Of a stretch of 34,625 nt of DNA, positions 1 through 8,919 are shown in pieces (the first letter of the stretch is position 1; each line of letters starts with the position of its first letter). The notes beneath the pieces are model-generated. The model was not told the DNA's origin and made no database searches. It worked only from the letters and a program-made list of their open reading frames with translations. The position numbers and the translations under genes are program-made. Source of the DNA: Anaerolineales bacterium (GTDB lineage Bacteria; Chloroflexota; Anaerolineae; Anaerolineales; Villigracilaceae); the NCBI GenBank assembly GCA_016927315.1, contig JAFGMV010000028.1, forward strand, positions 1-34,625, written 5' to 3'.

Positions 1-836
1 GATACGACAAATCTTCTGTCCATGTTCCAGGTGTCCAGTTTCGTAACAAGCTCCGTTGTTTCTCTGCCTTCTTCACCTTTAGTGAATGGTATGGGTGGCA
101 TCGTAACTTGAGAGACGATCGTTGGGTATGCTTTTCCCTTGATCAAATACTGGCAACCGGCTGATTCGATGATTTCAATTATTTCATCATCGAAATACCC
201 ACTGTCCATTCGGAACAGGATTTCCAAATCATTCGTTTTGATTTGGGCAACGACTTCTTTAATCATTTCAGCCGCCCCGTTTGCAGTATACGTGTTGCCG
301 CTGCGTACAAATCCAGTGATATAAGCCTTCAATTCATCGCAGAAAGCAAACTGCAGGTTGTAACAGTTGTTCCCAGGCCTTTTGGGATTGTACCCTTTGA
401 CCGCTCCTTCCTGGTGACCTTCCACGTTGACCACACTGCTGTCGATATCAATGGTGATGGCTTTAAGCTTGCTCTTTCTCAGCAGCTTTCTGAAGACCTT
501 GAAGTTGATTTCTCTCAGCATGTGGGTTGTTTTGTAACTGAAGTTTCCCAGAAAGCGTGATACTGTTTCCGGCTCTTTGATCGAAATATTGAACTCATTG
601 ACGAGGGGATCGTTTTGCAGAAGCCTCAGTCGCTCCAGTTTATCAATTCCAATGAAGTTGCCACACAGCATGGTTTTGATGTGGTTCATTTTTATTTTAT
701 TAGTGGATGCACTATCGAAAACCAGATCACGATCAATCAGGTCAAAAATCCCGTTTTTATTGGTTTGCTCCAGCAATAGAAAAAAACCGGCATTAGAGGT
801 GAGAATTCTGGCCGAGAAGTCGATTTTATTGATCAT
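1..836 (-). CDS. IS1380-like transposase, N-terminal part, cut by window edge
   Basis: An open frame reads from an ATG at 836 without a stop to the left edge, giving about 278 residues. An in-frame TGA lies about 30 nt upstream of this ATG and an AAGGA motif precedes it, so the start is well set. The segment DIDSSVVNVEGHQEGAVKGY followed by NPKRPGN matches the region around the first catalytic Asp in IS1380-type DDE transposases. RMDSGYFDDE further on fits the second Asp region. The C-terminal third, with the catalytic Glu, is outside the window, so it cannot be told whether the copy is intact. Recognition is from family motifs by eye; the family assignment is likely, the subgroup unknown. 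Confidence 0.85.
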   Translation of the reverse strand, partial: MINKIDFSARILTSNAGFFLLLEQTNKNGIFDLIDRDLVFDSASTNKIKMNHIKTMLCGNFIGIDKLERLRLLQNDPLVNEFNISIKEPETVSRFLGNFSYKTTHMLREINFKVFRKLLRKSKLKAITIDIDSSVVNVEGHQEGAVKGYNPKRPGNNCYNLQFAFCDELKAYITGFVRSGNTYTANGAAEMIKEVVAQIKTNDLEILFRMDSGYFDDEIIEIIESAGCQYLIKGKAYPTIVSQVTMPPIPFTKGEEGRETTELVTKLDTWNMDRRFVV

Positions 837-1134
837 GACAACATCCTTGCGGCATATTTTCTTTCACTCAAAATTTTAACACCTCTAAAAAGATATTTGA
901 TTCACCCATTGGGTGAATTGATAAATTCAACGAGTTATCCGAAAATTCATCCAAAGTGGGTCAAAAGTGGCGATTTTCGCCAAAATTTCAGTCAATATTG
1001 GCTCAGAGCACTTGTTTTTTCACTCTAAGTGGGGCTTTTTTTCATTCTTGTACTTTGATTGATTCGGTGACGTAGAATCCGGGTCTTACACTTCTCAGGA
1101 TAAAAACCAGGAATTGGTGAGCGGCAGAGACAGG
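837..1134. other. Spacer between transposase start and the 431-aa gene; probable IS end
   Basis: No gene is seen in these 298 bases. The stretch is AT-rich and holds two short perfect inverted repeats: 900-918 (ATTCACCC, 3-nt loop, GGGTGAAT) and 969-981 (GGCGA, 3-nt loop, TCGCC). The right end of the insertion sequence should be in this stretch, since the transposase reads leftwards, but the matching left terminal repeat and target duplication lie outside the window. The exact boundary therefore cannot be placed. Confidence 0.45.
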
Positions 1135-2430
1135 TTATACCGGTACTTCGGGGGAGTTTATTCTCCAATTGGTTTTAAAACCATCGAGATCGCGCAGGAG
1201 AATAGACCTTCCGTCAGCACGCCGCCCATAGATCGAATATCCATAAAGTTCATACTCCAGGATTTGGACGCCATCCGATAGTGTAAACGGCAGTTCCGGC
1301 CAAAACTCCAAATACGCCGATGGAATCCACATATCGCCTTTGTTCAAATCCGGATCCGTGATGAACGGTGTAAAGCAATCGCGTTTGTTCGCGATTTTTA
1401 TCATCAGCCCGGTCCGGGTGACCGCATTGAACTTATGGAGAATCAAACGCAAATCCTTATCGAAAAAATTACCGATGAGCTCCGACTGGTTGCAGCTCAT
1501 CGCGTGGACACTGGCATATTCAACCCCATCCTGAACCCGGGTCCCTTTCACTACAACGTGATTCCCTGCCCATGATAGTCTTTCAATGGTCCCCGGCAAG
1601 GTCGGAATATTGACCCAACCCGAGCCGGGTTTCAAAATAATATCTTTAACCTTTTCGCCGTTCAGCATTACCAGGTACTCCAGCATCTTTTCTTTCAGCG
1701 GGATACCAGGACCCTTGATACTGCTGCAGGCAATACTGAATGGAACCGTTTGTGGATGTGCATTATGCCGGCCTAACGAGTGCAGGCGTGGTTTAAAACC
1801 CCAGCGTGGGTTTTGATAATCAACCAGCAGTGTTGCGATCCTGCCCCGGCGTTTAATTTCGGTAATCGGCCAGGGTTCAACCGGCGGAGGCCGTGTAATG
1901 ACCCAACTGTATGGTTCAAAACCGCCTCCCGGTTCAGGATCAGCCTCTACCGGAGACGCCTCAACGGCCTCACGTACGATCGCCCATGTGATGTACTGCT
2001 GTTTTGTCCCGGCGTTTACCCAACCGCCATTGTCAAGATGCAGCCATTGAAAAATGTGTTCAGATGCAGTAACAACTGAATTGGCATCGAGAAAATCAAT
2101 GGGCCTGTCTCCCGCAGGTTCAGTGAACACCGGGCATTTAAGGATGGTTCTCCCTTTAATCCTTGTTTGCTCTTCGCTCCCTGCAGGAAAATTATTCATT
2201 GGAACAGCCCCAACTGGCAGATTGGGGGTTTCCACCGCATCAGCAACAACCTTCCATTCGATATATTGCTGCTGCAGCCCGGCCACTACCCATCCGCCGC
2301 CGGTCAAATGAAGCCACTGGTAAATATTTTCTGAAGCTGTAATATACTGACCCGCTTCAATACTGCCAACTCTATTCCCGCGGGGCATATCGAACACGTC
2401 TCGCCTCAAGAGTATTCTGCCTCTAATCAT
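1135..2430 (-). CDS. Unrecognised protein with two tandem N-terminal repeats
   Basis: The product is 431 aa and I do not recognise a named family. The ATG at 2430 is chosen because AGGAG at 2440-2436 is 5 nt before it; a TTG one codon upstream would sit too close. Two copies of a roughly 60-residue module lie at about residues 4-62 and 93-152. Both show GR-I-L, a YITASE/VVTASEHI-like strand, the shared QWLHL and GGWV, then QQYI-W. This pattern resembles a bacterial SH3-like beta-barrel used in surface binding. The C-terminal 270 residues are rich in Trp and beta-strand-like stretches, without a visible catalytic motif. No signal peptide or membrane segment is seen. It lies next to the insertion sequence and diverges from scpA. 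Confidence 0.75.
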   Translation of the reverse strand: MIRGRILLRRDVFDMPRGNRVGSIEAGQYITASENIYQWLHLTGGGWVVAGLQQQYIEWKVVADAVETPNLPVGAVPMNNFPAGSEEQTRIKGRTILKCPVFTEPAGDRPIDFLDANSVVTASEHIFQWLHLDNGGWVNAGTKQQYITWAIVREAVEASPVEADPEPGGGFEPYSWVITRPPPVEPWPITEIKRRGRIATLLVDYQNPRWGFKPRLHSLGRHNAHPQTVPFSIACSSIKGPGIPLKEKMLEYLVMLNGEKVKDIILKPGSGWVNIPTLPGTIERLSWAGNHVVVKGTRVQDGVEYASVHAMSCNQSELIGNFFDKDLRLILHKFNAVTRTGLMIKIANKRDCFTPFITDPDLNKGDMWIPSAYLEFWPELPFTLSDGVQILEYELYGYSIYGRRADGRSILLRDLDGFKTNWRINSPEVPV

Positions 2431-2651
2431 CAACGCTCCTTGCGCGAAGCAACCCTTTCTAAATAATAAAAATGTTCCTCTAAAAAATTCTAATGGATTT
2501 AGACGTGTTTACCTATACAGGAATTGACCAAATTTATTTTCCATCAAGTGGGGAAAAATATGTACCCGTCCCCCTGCCTGCCCGTTCCGATCAAAGACCA
2601 GGACCGGCAGGGAAAGGCTTTGGCGGTGATTATTGATTGATACACAGAAAG

Positions 2652-2706
2652 CGTCCCGAAGGTTGAGTTCAGGAGCGCAGAAGCTGGCAGAAAACCTTCG
2701 GGAGGT
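2652..2706. repeat. 55-nt hairpin-forming repeat, copy 1
   Basis: The element starts with CGTCCCGAAG and ends with AACCTTCGGGAGGT. Its arms TCCCGAAGGTT (2654-2664) and AACCTTCGGGA (2693-2703) form a perfect 11-bp inverted repeat. A second element with the same ends, the same 55-nt span and a different middle lies at 4220-4274. This copy sits in the 396-bp spacer between the 431-aa gene and scpA, which otherwise holds only the scpA promoter. The type of repeat is unknown; a REP- or MITE-like origin is a guess. Confidence 0.65.
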
Positions 2707-2812
2707 ATGATACTTCAGCAAGCAATGATTTTCGTGCTGTTCGTGATCGCCGCTTCCCTTTCTTGAAAACCCTGTCACGGGAAAACTGCCGGGGCGCCGG
2801 TATAGGATGGGA

Positions 2813-2821
2813 TGATATAAT
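2813..2821 (+). promoter_or_regulatory. Extended -10 box of scpA (probable leaderless start)
   Basis: TGA precedes a perfect TATAAT at 2816-2821, giving an extended -10 element. The scpA ATG begins 8 nt later at 2830, about where transcription should start. No Shine-Dalgarno sequence fits between them. No good -35 is seen at 16-18 bp, which an extended -10 can compensate for. Confidence 0.6.
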
Positions 2822-2829
2822 AAGCCGCG

Positions 2830-3588
2830 ATGCTAAGCCAGTCCAATTACACTGTCCAAATCCCCGTTTATGAAGGCCCGCTTGACCTGCTGCTGGACCT
2901 GATTCAGCGTGCAGAACTGGACATCACCACAATCTCTCTGGCAACAGTTACCGACCAGTACCTGGTGTATGTACACACGCTCCAGGAAATCTCAGCCGAC
3001 GATGTCTCCGTCTTCCTGGTGATTGCGGCCAAACTGATCCAGATCAAGTCTGAAGCCCTGCTGCCCAGACCGAAAGAACGCGAACCCGGCGAAGAAGATG
3101 TCGGCCAATCGCTGGTCGAGCAATTGATCCAGTACAAACGCTTCAAGGAAATCGCCAACCTGCTGCAGGAGCGGCAGGTGCAGGGTTTGAAAACCTACCT
3201 GAGAATCGCACCACCTCCCAAAGTGGAAGGCAAGTTGGACTTGAGCGGCGTCAGTCTGGTAGACCTATTGCAGGCGGTTGAAAGCATTTTTGCCCACCAA
3301 CAGGAAAAACAGGCGCTGGGTACTGTAATTACACCCCCGAAGATCACCATCCGGGAAAAGATCGAACTGATCACCAGGACCATGAAAGAGATCGACCGGA
3401 CAGCTTTCTCTGACCTGATCGGAGAAAAACCAACCCGCCTGGAGGTCGTGGTGACTTTCCTGGCCTTGCTCGAACTGGTCAAGCGTTATCGCGTCGCGGC
3501 CACCCAGGAAGGTTTATTCACCGATATCAGGATCGAACGCCTGGAAGATTGGGACGACACGGAAGAAATCGAGATCGAATTCGAATAA
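2830..3588 (+). CDS. scpA: Segregation and condensation protein A (ScpA)
   Basis: ScpA is the kleisin subunit of the bacterial SMC-ScpAB condensin, which organises and separates chromosomes. The 252-aa length is normal for the family. The N-terminus carries the classic VYEGPLDLLLDLIQRAELDI segment (residues 13-32). The next part, DVSVFLVIAAKLIQIKSEALLP, is the conserved helix that contacts the SMC neck. The C-terminal part (about 195-240) is the winged-helix region expected to bind the SMC head. No scpB or smc is in the window. The gene seems to be transcribed alone: the next gene is on the other strand, and a short hairpin lies just past the stop. The start has no ribosome binding site but sits right behind a -10 box. 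Confidence 0.95.
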   Translation: MLSQSNYTVQIPVYEGPLDLLLDLIQRAELDITTISLATVTDQYLVYVHTLQEISADDVSVFLVIAAKLIQIKSEALLPRPKEREPGEEDVGQSLVEQLIQYKRFKEIANLLQERQVQGLKTYLRIAPPPKVEGKLDLSGVSLVDLLQAVESIFAHQQEKQALGTVITPPKITIREKIELITRTMKEIDRTAFSDLIGEKPTRLEVVVTFLALLELVKRYRVAATQEGLFTDIRIERLEDWDDTEEIEIEFE

Positions 3589-3589
3589 C

Positions 3590-3605
3590 CGGCATAAAAA
3601 TGCCG
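3590..3605. terminator. Short hairpin between converging scpA and lipoprotein genes
   Basis: CGGCAT and ATGCCG form a perfect 6-bp stem with a 4-nt A loop just past the scpA stop. No clear T-run follows on either strand, so a role as convergent terminator is only probable. Confidence 0.35.
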
Positions 3606-3663
3606 CATCTGAAAGACGCAGTAATTTTATAAGAAGACTTGAACGACGCTTCCGGGTCAGACC

Positions 3664-4122
3664 CTAGATATCTTCAAAACGAATATTGACGTTAAACGCG
3701 CCGCCGCCCAGATCAACCCCCTGTACAACGATGGCCTGGCCGCTTGGATGACCATCAAAGACCATACTGATAGTTGTATCCGTAATAGAGGTGAGGATCT
3801 CCCGTTCCTTCAATCCCTGTTTGGTAACCAGTTCCTCGCGGTAGAAGGCGATCACTTCATCCAGGCCCATTTCCGTCTGGTAATTGACGCCGCCGTTCCC
3901 AACCTCCATAACCTGTTTGGCATCTTTGGTCAGTGGGAAATCATAATATCCACCAGCTTCATTCCCATCTTGCTGAGCCGGCGGTTGGGTTTCAGCAGTG
4001 TCTTCTGGGACCACATCCCCCGGATCATTTCCAGAACCAGCGGGAGCGCCAGCCAGGAAACCGCACGCCGGTGTGAAAACCAATACCAACACCAGCGCCA
4101 GAATTAATGCAAATCTTTTCAT
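3664..4122 (-). CDS. Predicted lipoprotein of unknown function
   Basis: The product is 152 aa. The ATG at 4122 is preferred over the GTG one codon upstream because AGGAG lies 7 nt before it. The N-terminus is a lipoprotein signal: MKRF, a hydrophobic run of Ala/Leu/Val, then FTPAC with the lipid-bearing Cys at residue 20. A Pro/Gln/Asp-rich linker follows (about residues 25-58), then a small domain of about 95 residues with alternating strands, including LDEVIAFYREEL. The protein should be anchored outside the membrane. The function is not known. It is transcribed away from the VOC gene, with a repeat copy in the shared spacer. Confidence 0.8.
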   Translation of the reverse strand: MKRFALILALVLVLVFTPACGFLAGAPAGSGNDPGDVVPEDTAETQPPAQQDGNEAGGYYDFPLTKDAKQVMEVGNGGVNYQTEMGLDEVIAFYREELVTKQGLKEREILTSITDTTISMVFDGHPSGQAIVVQGVDLGGGAFNVNIRFEDI

Positions 4123-4219
4123 CACAATTCTCCTTTCACTTGATACAGGTCTATTTTATACCAGAAGAGCGATTTCGTCTCTCGGGTGTACAAAGAATCC
4201 GTAGATAACCAGATCTGAA

Positions 4220-4274
4220 CGTCCCGAAGCGTTTCTGGCACACCGTCTACCGGGCAGAACAACCTTCGGGAGGT
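4220..4274. repeat. 55-nt hairpin-forming repeat, copy 2
   Basis: It shares CGTCCCGAAG at one end and GGCAGAA(C)AACCTTCGGGAGGT at the other with the copy at 2652-2706. The span is the same but the middle is different. The stem is 8 bp here (TCCCGAAG 4222-4229 with CTTCGGGA 4264-4271). It lies in the divergent spacer between the lipoprotein and VOC genes. Just downstream, CGAGG-ATAC-CCTCG forms another small stem. Together with copy 1 this points to a repeated element, not chance. Confidence 0.65.
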
Positions 4275-4395
4275 TTCTCCGAGGATACCCTCGCTGCGAG
4301 AAAACCTGCACCTTTTTGTGTATTCCTGCCTACCAAAAAAGAACCATCGCATGAAATTACGATACAATACATCAATCAAGAAAGGAACTGCCAGG

Positions 4396-4845
4396 ATGAA
4401 AAAGATGGAAAACAAGACTGTTGTTCAGATCGGCGTCATCGTAAGGGACGCAGCCAGCGCCGCCCATATGTACGCAGATCTGTTCGAAATGCCCGTACCT
4501 CAGGTGGTGATCATCGCTGACGACCCGGATGCCAACACCCGATATCGGGGGCAGCCATCCAATGCCATTGGGAAGGCGGCTTTTTTTGATATGGGCTCCG
4601 TTCAACTGGAGTTGATCGAACCCATTGGCGGTCCCAGCTCCTGGCAGGATTTCCTGGAAGAACACGGACAGGGTATCCATCATATTGCGATCAAAGTTCA
4701 GGATCTCCAGCAAACCGGCAAACTACTCAACAGCAAAGCGATTCCGATGATCCAGTCAGGCGCCTGGCCCGGCGGGGAATATGCTTATTTCGACGGTACT
4801 GAAAAGCTGGGATTATTCCTGGAAATCCTGCAAATCGATCAGTAA
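4396..4845 (+). CDS. VOC-fold protein, methylmalonyl-CoA epimerase-like
   Basis: The product is 149 aa if translation starts at ATG 4396, which has AAAGGA about 10 nt before it; an in-frame ATG at 4318 would add a poor 26-residue extension. The protein shows the paired beta-alpha-beta-beta-beta modules of the vicinal oxygen chelate fold. The first covers VQIGVIVRDAASAAHMYADLF to VQLELIEP, and the second GIHHIAIKVQDL to LGLFLEIL. Gln, His and Glu in those segments fit the divalent metal site of glyoxalase and epimerase members. Methylmalonyl-CoA epimerase is the closest match by pattern, but the substrate is not proven and no mutase gene is in the window. The pabB-type gene follows 11 nt after its stop, so co-transcription is likely. 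Confidence 0.8.
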   Translation: MKKMENKTVVQIGVIVRDAASAAHMYADLFEMPVPQVVIIADDPDANTRYRGQPSNAIGKAAFFDMGSVQLELIEPIGGPSSWQDFLEEHGQGIHHIAIKVQDLQQTGKLLNSKAIPMIQSGAWPGGEYAYFDGTEKLGLFLEILQIDQ

Positions 4846-4856
4846 CCACCGGTCCA

Positions 4857-6608
4857 GTGTTCCCCCTCCTCCTGCTTCACGATGCAAGACAGCAGTGCTG
4901 GCTGCGCTTCACTTCGCCGATAGGCATTGTCACGGCCCTGAATATCGATGAAGTCATCCCTGCCCTGGAAAGCATCGAAAAACAACTCCTGGACCGGCAA
5001 ACCTGGGCCGCCGGGTTCATCAGTTACGAAGCTTCCCCAGCCTTTGACAGCGCCCTGGTAACCCATCCACCCGACGGGATGTTTCCCCTGCTGTGGTTCG
5101 GCCTCTTCAACCCGCCCGAACGCAGCCCCGATCTGGATGAACTCGCGCCTGAACCCGGCGGCTTCCAACTTGGCGAATGGATCCCGACCACCAGCCGTGA
5201 GGCGTATGACCACGGGATTGAACGGATAAAAAAACATATCGCCCTGGGGAATACTTACCAGGTCAACTATACCCTGCGCCTGCGGACCGGTTTCAAGGGA
5301 CAAACAACCGGTTTGTTTTTACAGTTGATGCAGGCCCAGCCGACCCAATATGCGGCTTTCCTCGACCTGGAACGGTTCTCCATCTGCTCTGCCTCGCCGG
5401 AATTGTTCTTACAAATAGATGAAGAACGGCTCGCATCGAAACCCATGAAAGGCACTGTTGGCCGCGGCCTGACGCCCGAAAGCGACCGGGCCAACGCCCG
5501 CTGGCTGCACGTCTCTTCCAAAAACCGCGCAGAAAATGTTATGATCGTAGACATGATCCGCAGCGACCTGGGACGGATCGCCCAGACCGGCAGCGTCGAG
5601 GTACCCAGGCTCTTTGATGTGGAGCGGCATCCTACCGTCTGGCAAATGACTTCTACGGTGACCGCCTCCAGCAGGAAATCTGTGACTGAGATCCTGTGCG
5701 CCCTTTTTCCCTGCGCTTCGATTACCGGGGCGCCAAAACCACGCACCATGCAGATTATCCGGGAACTGGAAGACAAGCCCAGGCACATCTACACCGGCTG
5801 CATTGGGTATATTGCTCCGAACCGCCAGGCGCAGTTCAATATCGCCATCAGGACAATACTGGTAGACAAATTTACCGGACATGCTGAATACGGCGTGGGC
5901 GGCGGGATCGTCTGGGATTCAACTGCAAATAACGAATACGAGGAGTGCCAGATTAAAACCAGAGTCCTGACAGAACAAAAACCTGTTTTTTCACTGCTGG
6001 AAAGTATCCTCTGGAATCCTGGCGAAGGCTTCACCCTGCTGGAGTATCATTACCGGCGCCTGGACGCTTCGGCCGAATATTTCGCTTACCCCTTCGACCA
6101 GGCAGCTATACAAAACTCACTGGACGCTCTGGCGGCCGGCCTCCAGCCGGAACCCCATAAAATCCGCCTGCTCCTGGACCGTTATGGAGCAATTGAGTGT
6201 ATGGCAACGCCCCTGGCACAAATCCCGAAACCCAACCCTTCCCGCCTGCAGCTGGCGTTGAAACCAGTCGATTCGCAAAGTCTCTATCTCTACCACAAAA
6301 CTACTCACCGGGAAGTCTACAACCGGGCCCGCTCCAACTGCCCAAACTGCGATGAGGTCATCTTGTGGAATGAAAGGGAAGAAATCACCGAAACAACCAG
6401 CGCTAACCTGGCCTTTGAGCTTAATGGGGAACTGCTGACACCGCCGGTTTCCTCCGGCCTGCTGGCGGGCACTTATCGGGCCTGGATGTTGGACCAAGGG
6501 CTGGTAAAAGAGAAGGTCGTCAAAATCAGCGACCTGGAACGTTGTTCAAAAATCATTGTGATCAATTCCATCAGAGAACCCAGGACAGGCATCCTGGTTG
6601 ATCAATAA
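4857..6608 (+). CDS. pabB: Fused aminodeoxychorismate synthase I / lyase (PabB-PabC)
   Basis: This 583-aa protein joins two folate-pathway enzymes that make 4-aminobenzoate from chorismate. Residues 1-375 are a chorismate-binding (PabB/TrpE-type) domain with KPMKGTVGRG (Lys198 in the catalytic loop), AENVMIVDMIRSDLGRI, ITGAPKPR and GVGGGIVWDS. Residues 378-583 are a fold-type IV PLP domain like PabC, with a candidate PLP Lys481 in YHKTTHREVY, then ETTSANLAF and SSGLLAGTYR. The start is GTG at 4857, 11 nt after the VOC stop, with only a weak ribosome site. The conserved N-terminus begins at once, so no longer start is needed. The glutaminase partner PabA is not in the window. Such fusions are known in several phyla. 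Confidence 0.92.
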   Translation: MFPLLLLHDARQQCWLRFTSPIGIVTALNIDEVIPALESIEKQLLDRQTWAAGFISYEASPAFDSALVTHPPDGMFPLLWFGLFNPPERSPDLDELAPEPGGFQLGEWIPTTSREAYDHGIERIKKHIALGNTYQVNYTLRLRTGFKGQTTGLFLQLMQAQPTQYAAFLDLERFSICSASPELFLQIDEERLASKPMKGTVGRGLTPESDRANARWLHVSSKNRAENVMIVDMIRSDLGRIAQTGSVEVPRLFDVERHPTVWQMTSTVTASSRKSVTEILCALFPCASITGAPKPRTMQIIRELEDKPRHIYTGCIGYIAPNRQAQFNIAIRTILVDKFTGHAEYGVGGGIVWDSTANNEYEECQIKTRVLTEQKPVFSLLESILWNPGEGFTLLEYHYRRLDASAEYFAYPFDQAAIQNSLDALAAGLQPEPHKIRLLLDRYGAIECMATPLAQIPKPNPSRLQLALKPVDSQSLYLYHKTTHREVYNRARSNCPNCDEVILWNEREEITETTSANLAFELNGELLTPPVSSGLLAGTYRAWMLDQGLVKEKVVKISDLERCSKIIVINSIREPRTGILVDQ

Positions 6609-6626
6609 AACACCATCTGTATGGGC

Positions 6627-6632
6627 TATAAT
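6627..6632 (+). promoter_or_regulatory. -10 box of the DUF255 gene (probable leaderless start)
   Basis: A perfect TATAAT ends 9 nt before ATG 6642, the start expected from family alignment. No Shine-Dalgarno sequence fits, and no good -35 is seen at normal spacing. Confidence 0.5.
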
Positions 6633-6641
6633 CATTCGAAG

Positions 6642-8690
6642 ATGTCAAACAAATTATCCCAGACTGCCTCTCCATACCTGCTGCAGCATGCCAACAACCC
6701 GGTTGACTGGTACCCCTGGGGGCCGGAAGCGCTCCAGCGAGCACGGCAAGAGGAAAAACCAATCTTTTTAAGCATCGGCTACGCAGCCTGTCATTGGTGC
6801 CATGTAATGGCGCACGAGTCTTTTGAAGATCCGGATACTGCCGCCCTGATGAATGAAAACTTTGTCAACATCAAGGTTGACCGCGAAGAACGTCCGGACC
6901 TGGACAGCATCTATATGCAGGCAACCGTGGCCATGACTGGTCAGGGCGGCTGGCCGATGTCAGTTTTCCTGACCCCCGGCCTGCACCCCTTCTTCGCCGG
7001 GACATACTTCCCTCCCCAACCCCGTCACGGCCTGCCTTCTTTCAGGCAGGTGTTAACCTCCCTGGCAGAAGCCTGGCAGCACCAGCGCGATGAGATCCAG
7101 AACATCGGCCTCAAACTTACCGAACACCTGCAGCAGCAGTCCGGCGCCGCTTCACAGGGGCAGCCTTTCCTGGCTGAAATGCTGCCTCCCGCAGCCCGGG
7201 CACTGGTAGACAGTTACGACTGGGCCCACGGGGGTTGGGGAATGGCTCCCAAGTTCCCACAGCCCATGGCGCTGGAATTCCTGCTGCAAGCACAACCCGC
7301 AGGAACCACGCTCAAAGCCATCACGCACGCCCTGGACGCAATGTCACGTGGAGGCCTGTATGATGTGATTGGCGGCGGTTTCTCCCGGTATTCCACAGAT
7401 AATCACTGGCTGGCGCCCCACTTCGAGAAAATGCTGTACGACAACGCACAGTTGGCGCTGGTGTACCTGCACGCCTGGCAGGTCACCGGAAAAATACGGT
7501 ACCGCCAGATTGTCGAAGAAACACTCGCTTTCGTGACCAGGGAAATGACCCACCCGGAGGGCGGATTCTTCTCATCGATTGACGCCGACTCGGAGGGTCA
7601 AGAAGGCAAATACTATACCTGGTCACAGGGAGAACTCAGGGAACTCCTAAAAGAAGACCACCAGCTCTTTGAAAAGGCCTACGGCATTTCAGCACACGGT
7701 AATTGGGAAGGGAAGATCATACTGCAGCGCGCCCTGGATGATGTCAGCCTGGCTGCGCAGTTCTCCCTCTCCCCGGAGATTGTATCCAAAAAACTGGCTG
7801 AGCGCCGCAAAGGGTTGTTCACTGCCCGGGAAAAACGGCCCCGCCCCGGCACGGATGAGAAAATCCTGACTAGCTGGAACGCCCTGATGTTAAGGACTTT
7901 TGCAGAAGCAGCCCGCTGCCTGGATAACATTCCCGGGAAACCGGAAGAAAATCCCTACTTGTCAATTGCTATACGCAATGCCCGTTTTTTATTGTCGGAA
8001 CTGAAACCCAAGGGAAATTTATGCCGCTCCTGGAGCAACGGCAGACTGACCAGGGAAGTTTTCCTGGAAGATTACGCCGCCCTGGTGCTCGCCCTGCTGG
8101 AGCTTTACCAGACCGATTTTGAACCCCTGTGGTTCAACGCAGCCCGTCAGCTGGCTGTCGAGATGATCGAACGCTTCAGGGACCCGGCGGCAGGCTTTTT
8201 TGACGCCCCCGGTGACAGCGAGCCCCTGCTGGTCCGGCCGAAAGACCTGCAGGACAATGCCACACCCTCCGGGAACGCCCTGGCTTGCGAGGCATTGTTC
8301 AAGCTGGCAGCCCTGTCCGGCGACAGTGAATACGATAGCCTGGCAGCAGAGGCGCTGGCCCAGGTCAGCCAGTCGGCCCCCCGTTACCCGGTCGCGTTCT
8401 CTCGCTGGCTTTCAGCCGCCCATTTCGGCCTGGGAACAATCCAGCAAGTTGCCATCCTCGGGAAACTCGAAGACCCCTCCACGAAAGAATTGATAAAAGC
8501 GGTGCGCGCTTCCTATCGGCCCAACCTGGTCCTGGCGGTAGCGGAATACCCGCCCCCAGAGAATGCCCCCGCACTGCTTTCAAGGCGAAAAATGATAAAC
8601 GGTCGACCCACCGCCTTTGTTTGCGAAGGATTCAACTGCCGGCTGCCGGTTACCACACCCGCTGAATTAATGGAACAACTAACCAAATGA
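6642..8690 (+). CDS. DUF255 / YyaL-type protein with thioredoxin-like domain
   Basis: The product is 682 aa, normal for the YyaL/spermatogenesis-associated 20 family. ATG 6642 is chosen because the protein then begins [20 protein letters not shown], the usual N-terminus of this family; the in-frame ATG at 6621 lies before a perfect -10 box. Residues 1-170 are a thioredoxin-like domain with the CHWCHVM motif (Cys50, Cys53) and the conserved [10 protein letters not shown] and [13 protein letters not shown] segments. The rest is an alpha/alpha barrel with [16 protein letters not shown] and [19 protein letters not shown], like glycan-processing (six-hairpin) folds. The biochemical function of the family is not settled. 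It follows pabB by 33 nt. Confidence 0.93.
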   Translation: MSNKLSQTASPYLLQHANNPVDWYPWGPEALQRARQEEKPIFLSIGYAACHWCHVMAHESFEDPDTAALMNENFVNIKVDREERPDLDSIYMQATVAMTGQGGWPMSVFLTPGLHPFFAGTYFPPQPRHGLPSFRQVLTSLAEAWQHQRDEIQNIGLKLTEHLQQQSGAASQGQPFLAEMLPPAARALVDSYDWAHGGWGMAPKFPQPMALEFLLQAQPAGTTLKAITHALDAMSRGGLYDVIGGGFSRYSTDNHWLAPHFEKMLYDNAQLALVYLHAWQVTGKIRYRQIVEETLAFVTREMTHPEGGFFSSIDADSEGQEGKYYTWSQGELRELLKEDHQLFEKAYGISAHGNWEGKIILQRALDDVSLAAQFSLSPEIVSKKLAERRKGLFTAREKRPRPGTDEKILTSWNALMLRTFAEAARCLDNIPGKPEENPYLSIAIRNARFLLSELKPKGNLCRSWSNGRLTREVFLEDYAALVLALLELYQTDFEPLWFNAARQLAVEMIERFRDPAAGFFDAPGDSEPLLVRPKDLQDNATPSGNALACEALFKLAALSGDSEYDSLAAEALAQVSQSAPRYPVAFSRWLSAAHFGLGTIQQVAILGKLEDPSTKELIKAVRASYRPNLVLAVAEYPPPENAPALLSRRKMINGRPTAFVCEGFNCRLPVTTPAELMEQLTK

Positions 8691-8919
8691 GGACCATGAT
8701 TCAGGCCTGCAGTATATCGGTGCTCATGATGAAAGCTTTTTGGTCATACGGGTACACTTTCCGATTACTCAGGAACAGCAATGTACAGTGAAGATAATCA
8801 TTATTCAATTTTCGAACTGAGCAACCTCCCTGCCATCGAACAGGTTCACGTCCCGGTAACCCGGACCCAATACTTTTTAATCGATAGCGGAGCCTCTTCA
8901 GCAAGAAATGGAGACAACC
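8691..8919. other. Spacer before mgtC, no clear feature
   Basis: These 229 bases separate the DUF255 gene from mgtC. Because mgtC genes often have regulated leaders, the stretch was read for magnesium-sensing (M-box) motifs, a leader peptide or a terminator hairpin. None was convincing. A GATAAT at about 8796 could be a -10 box without a matching -35. Confidence 0.3.

Noticed and set aside
2509..2778. Minus-strand open frame of 89 codons in the spacer before scpA
   Set aside because: It runs through the 55-nt repeat, has no ribosome site and no family-like composition; it is probably a chance frame.
8691..8919. Possible magnesium riboswitch before mgtC
   Set aside because: No M-box core motifs, no terminator hairpin with T-run and no leader peptide could be found.
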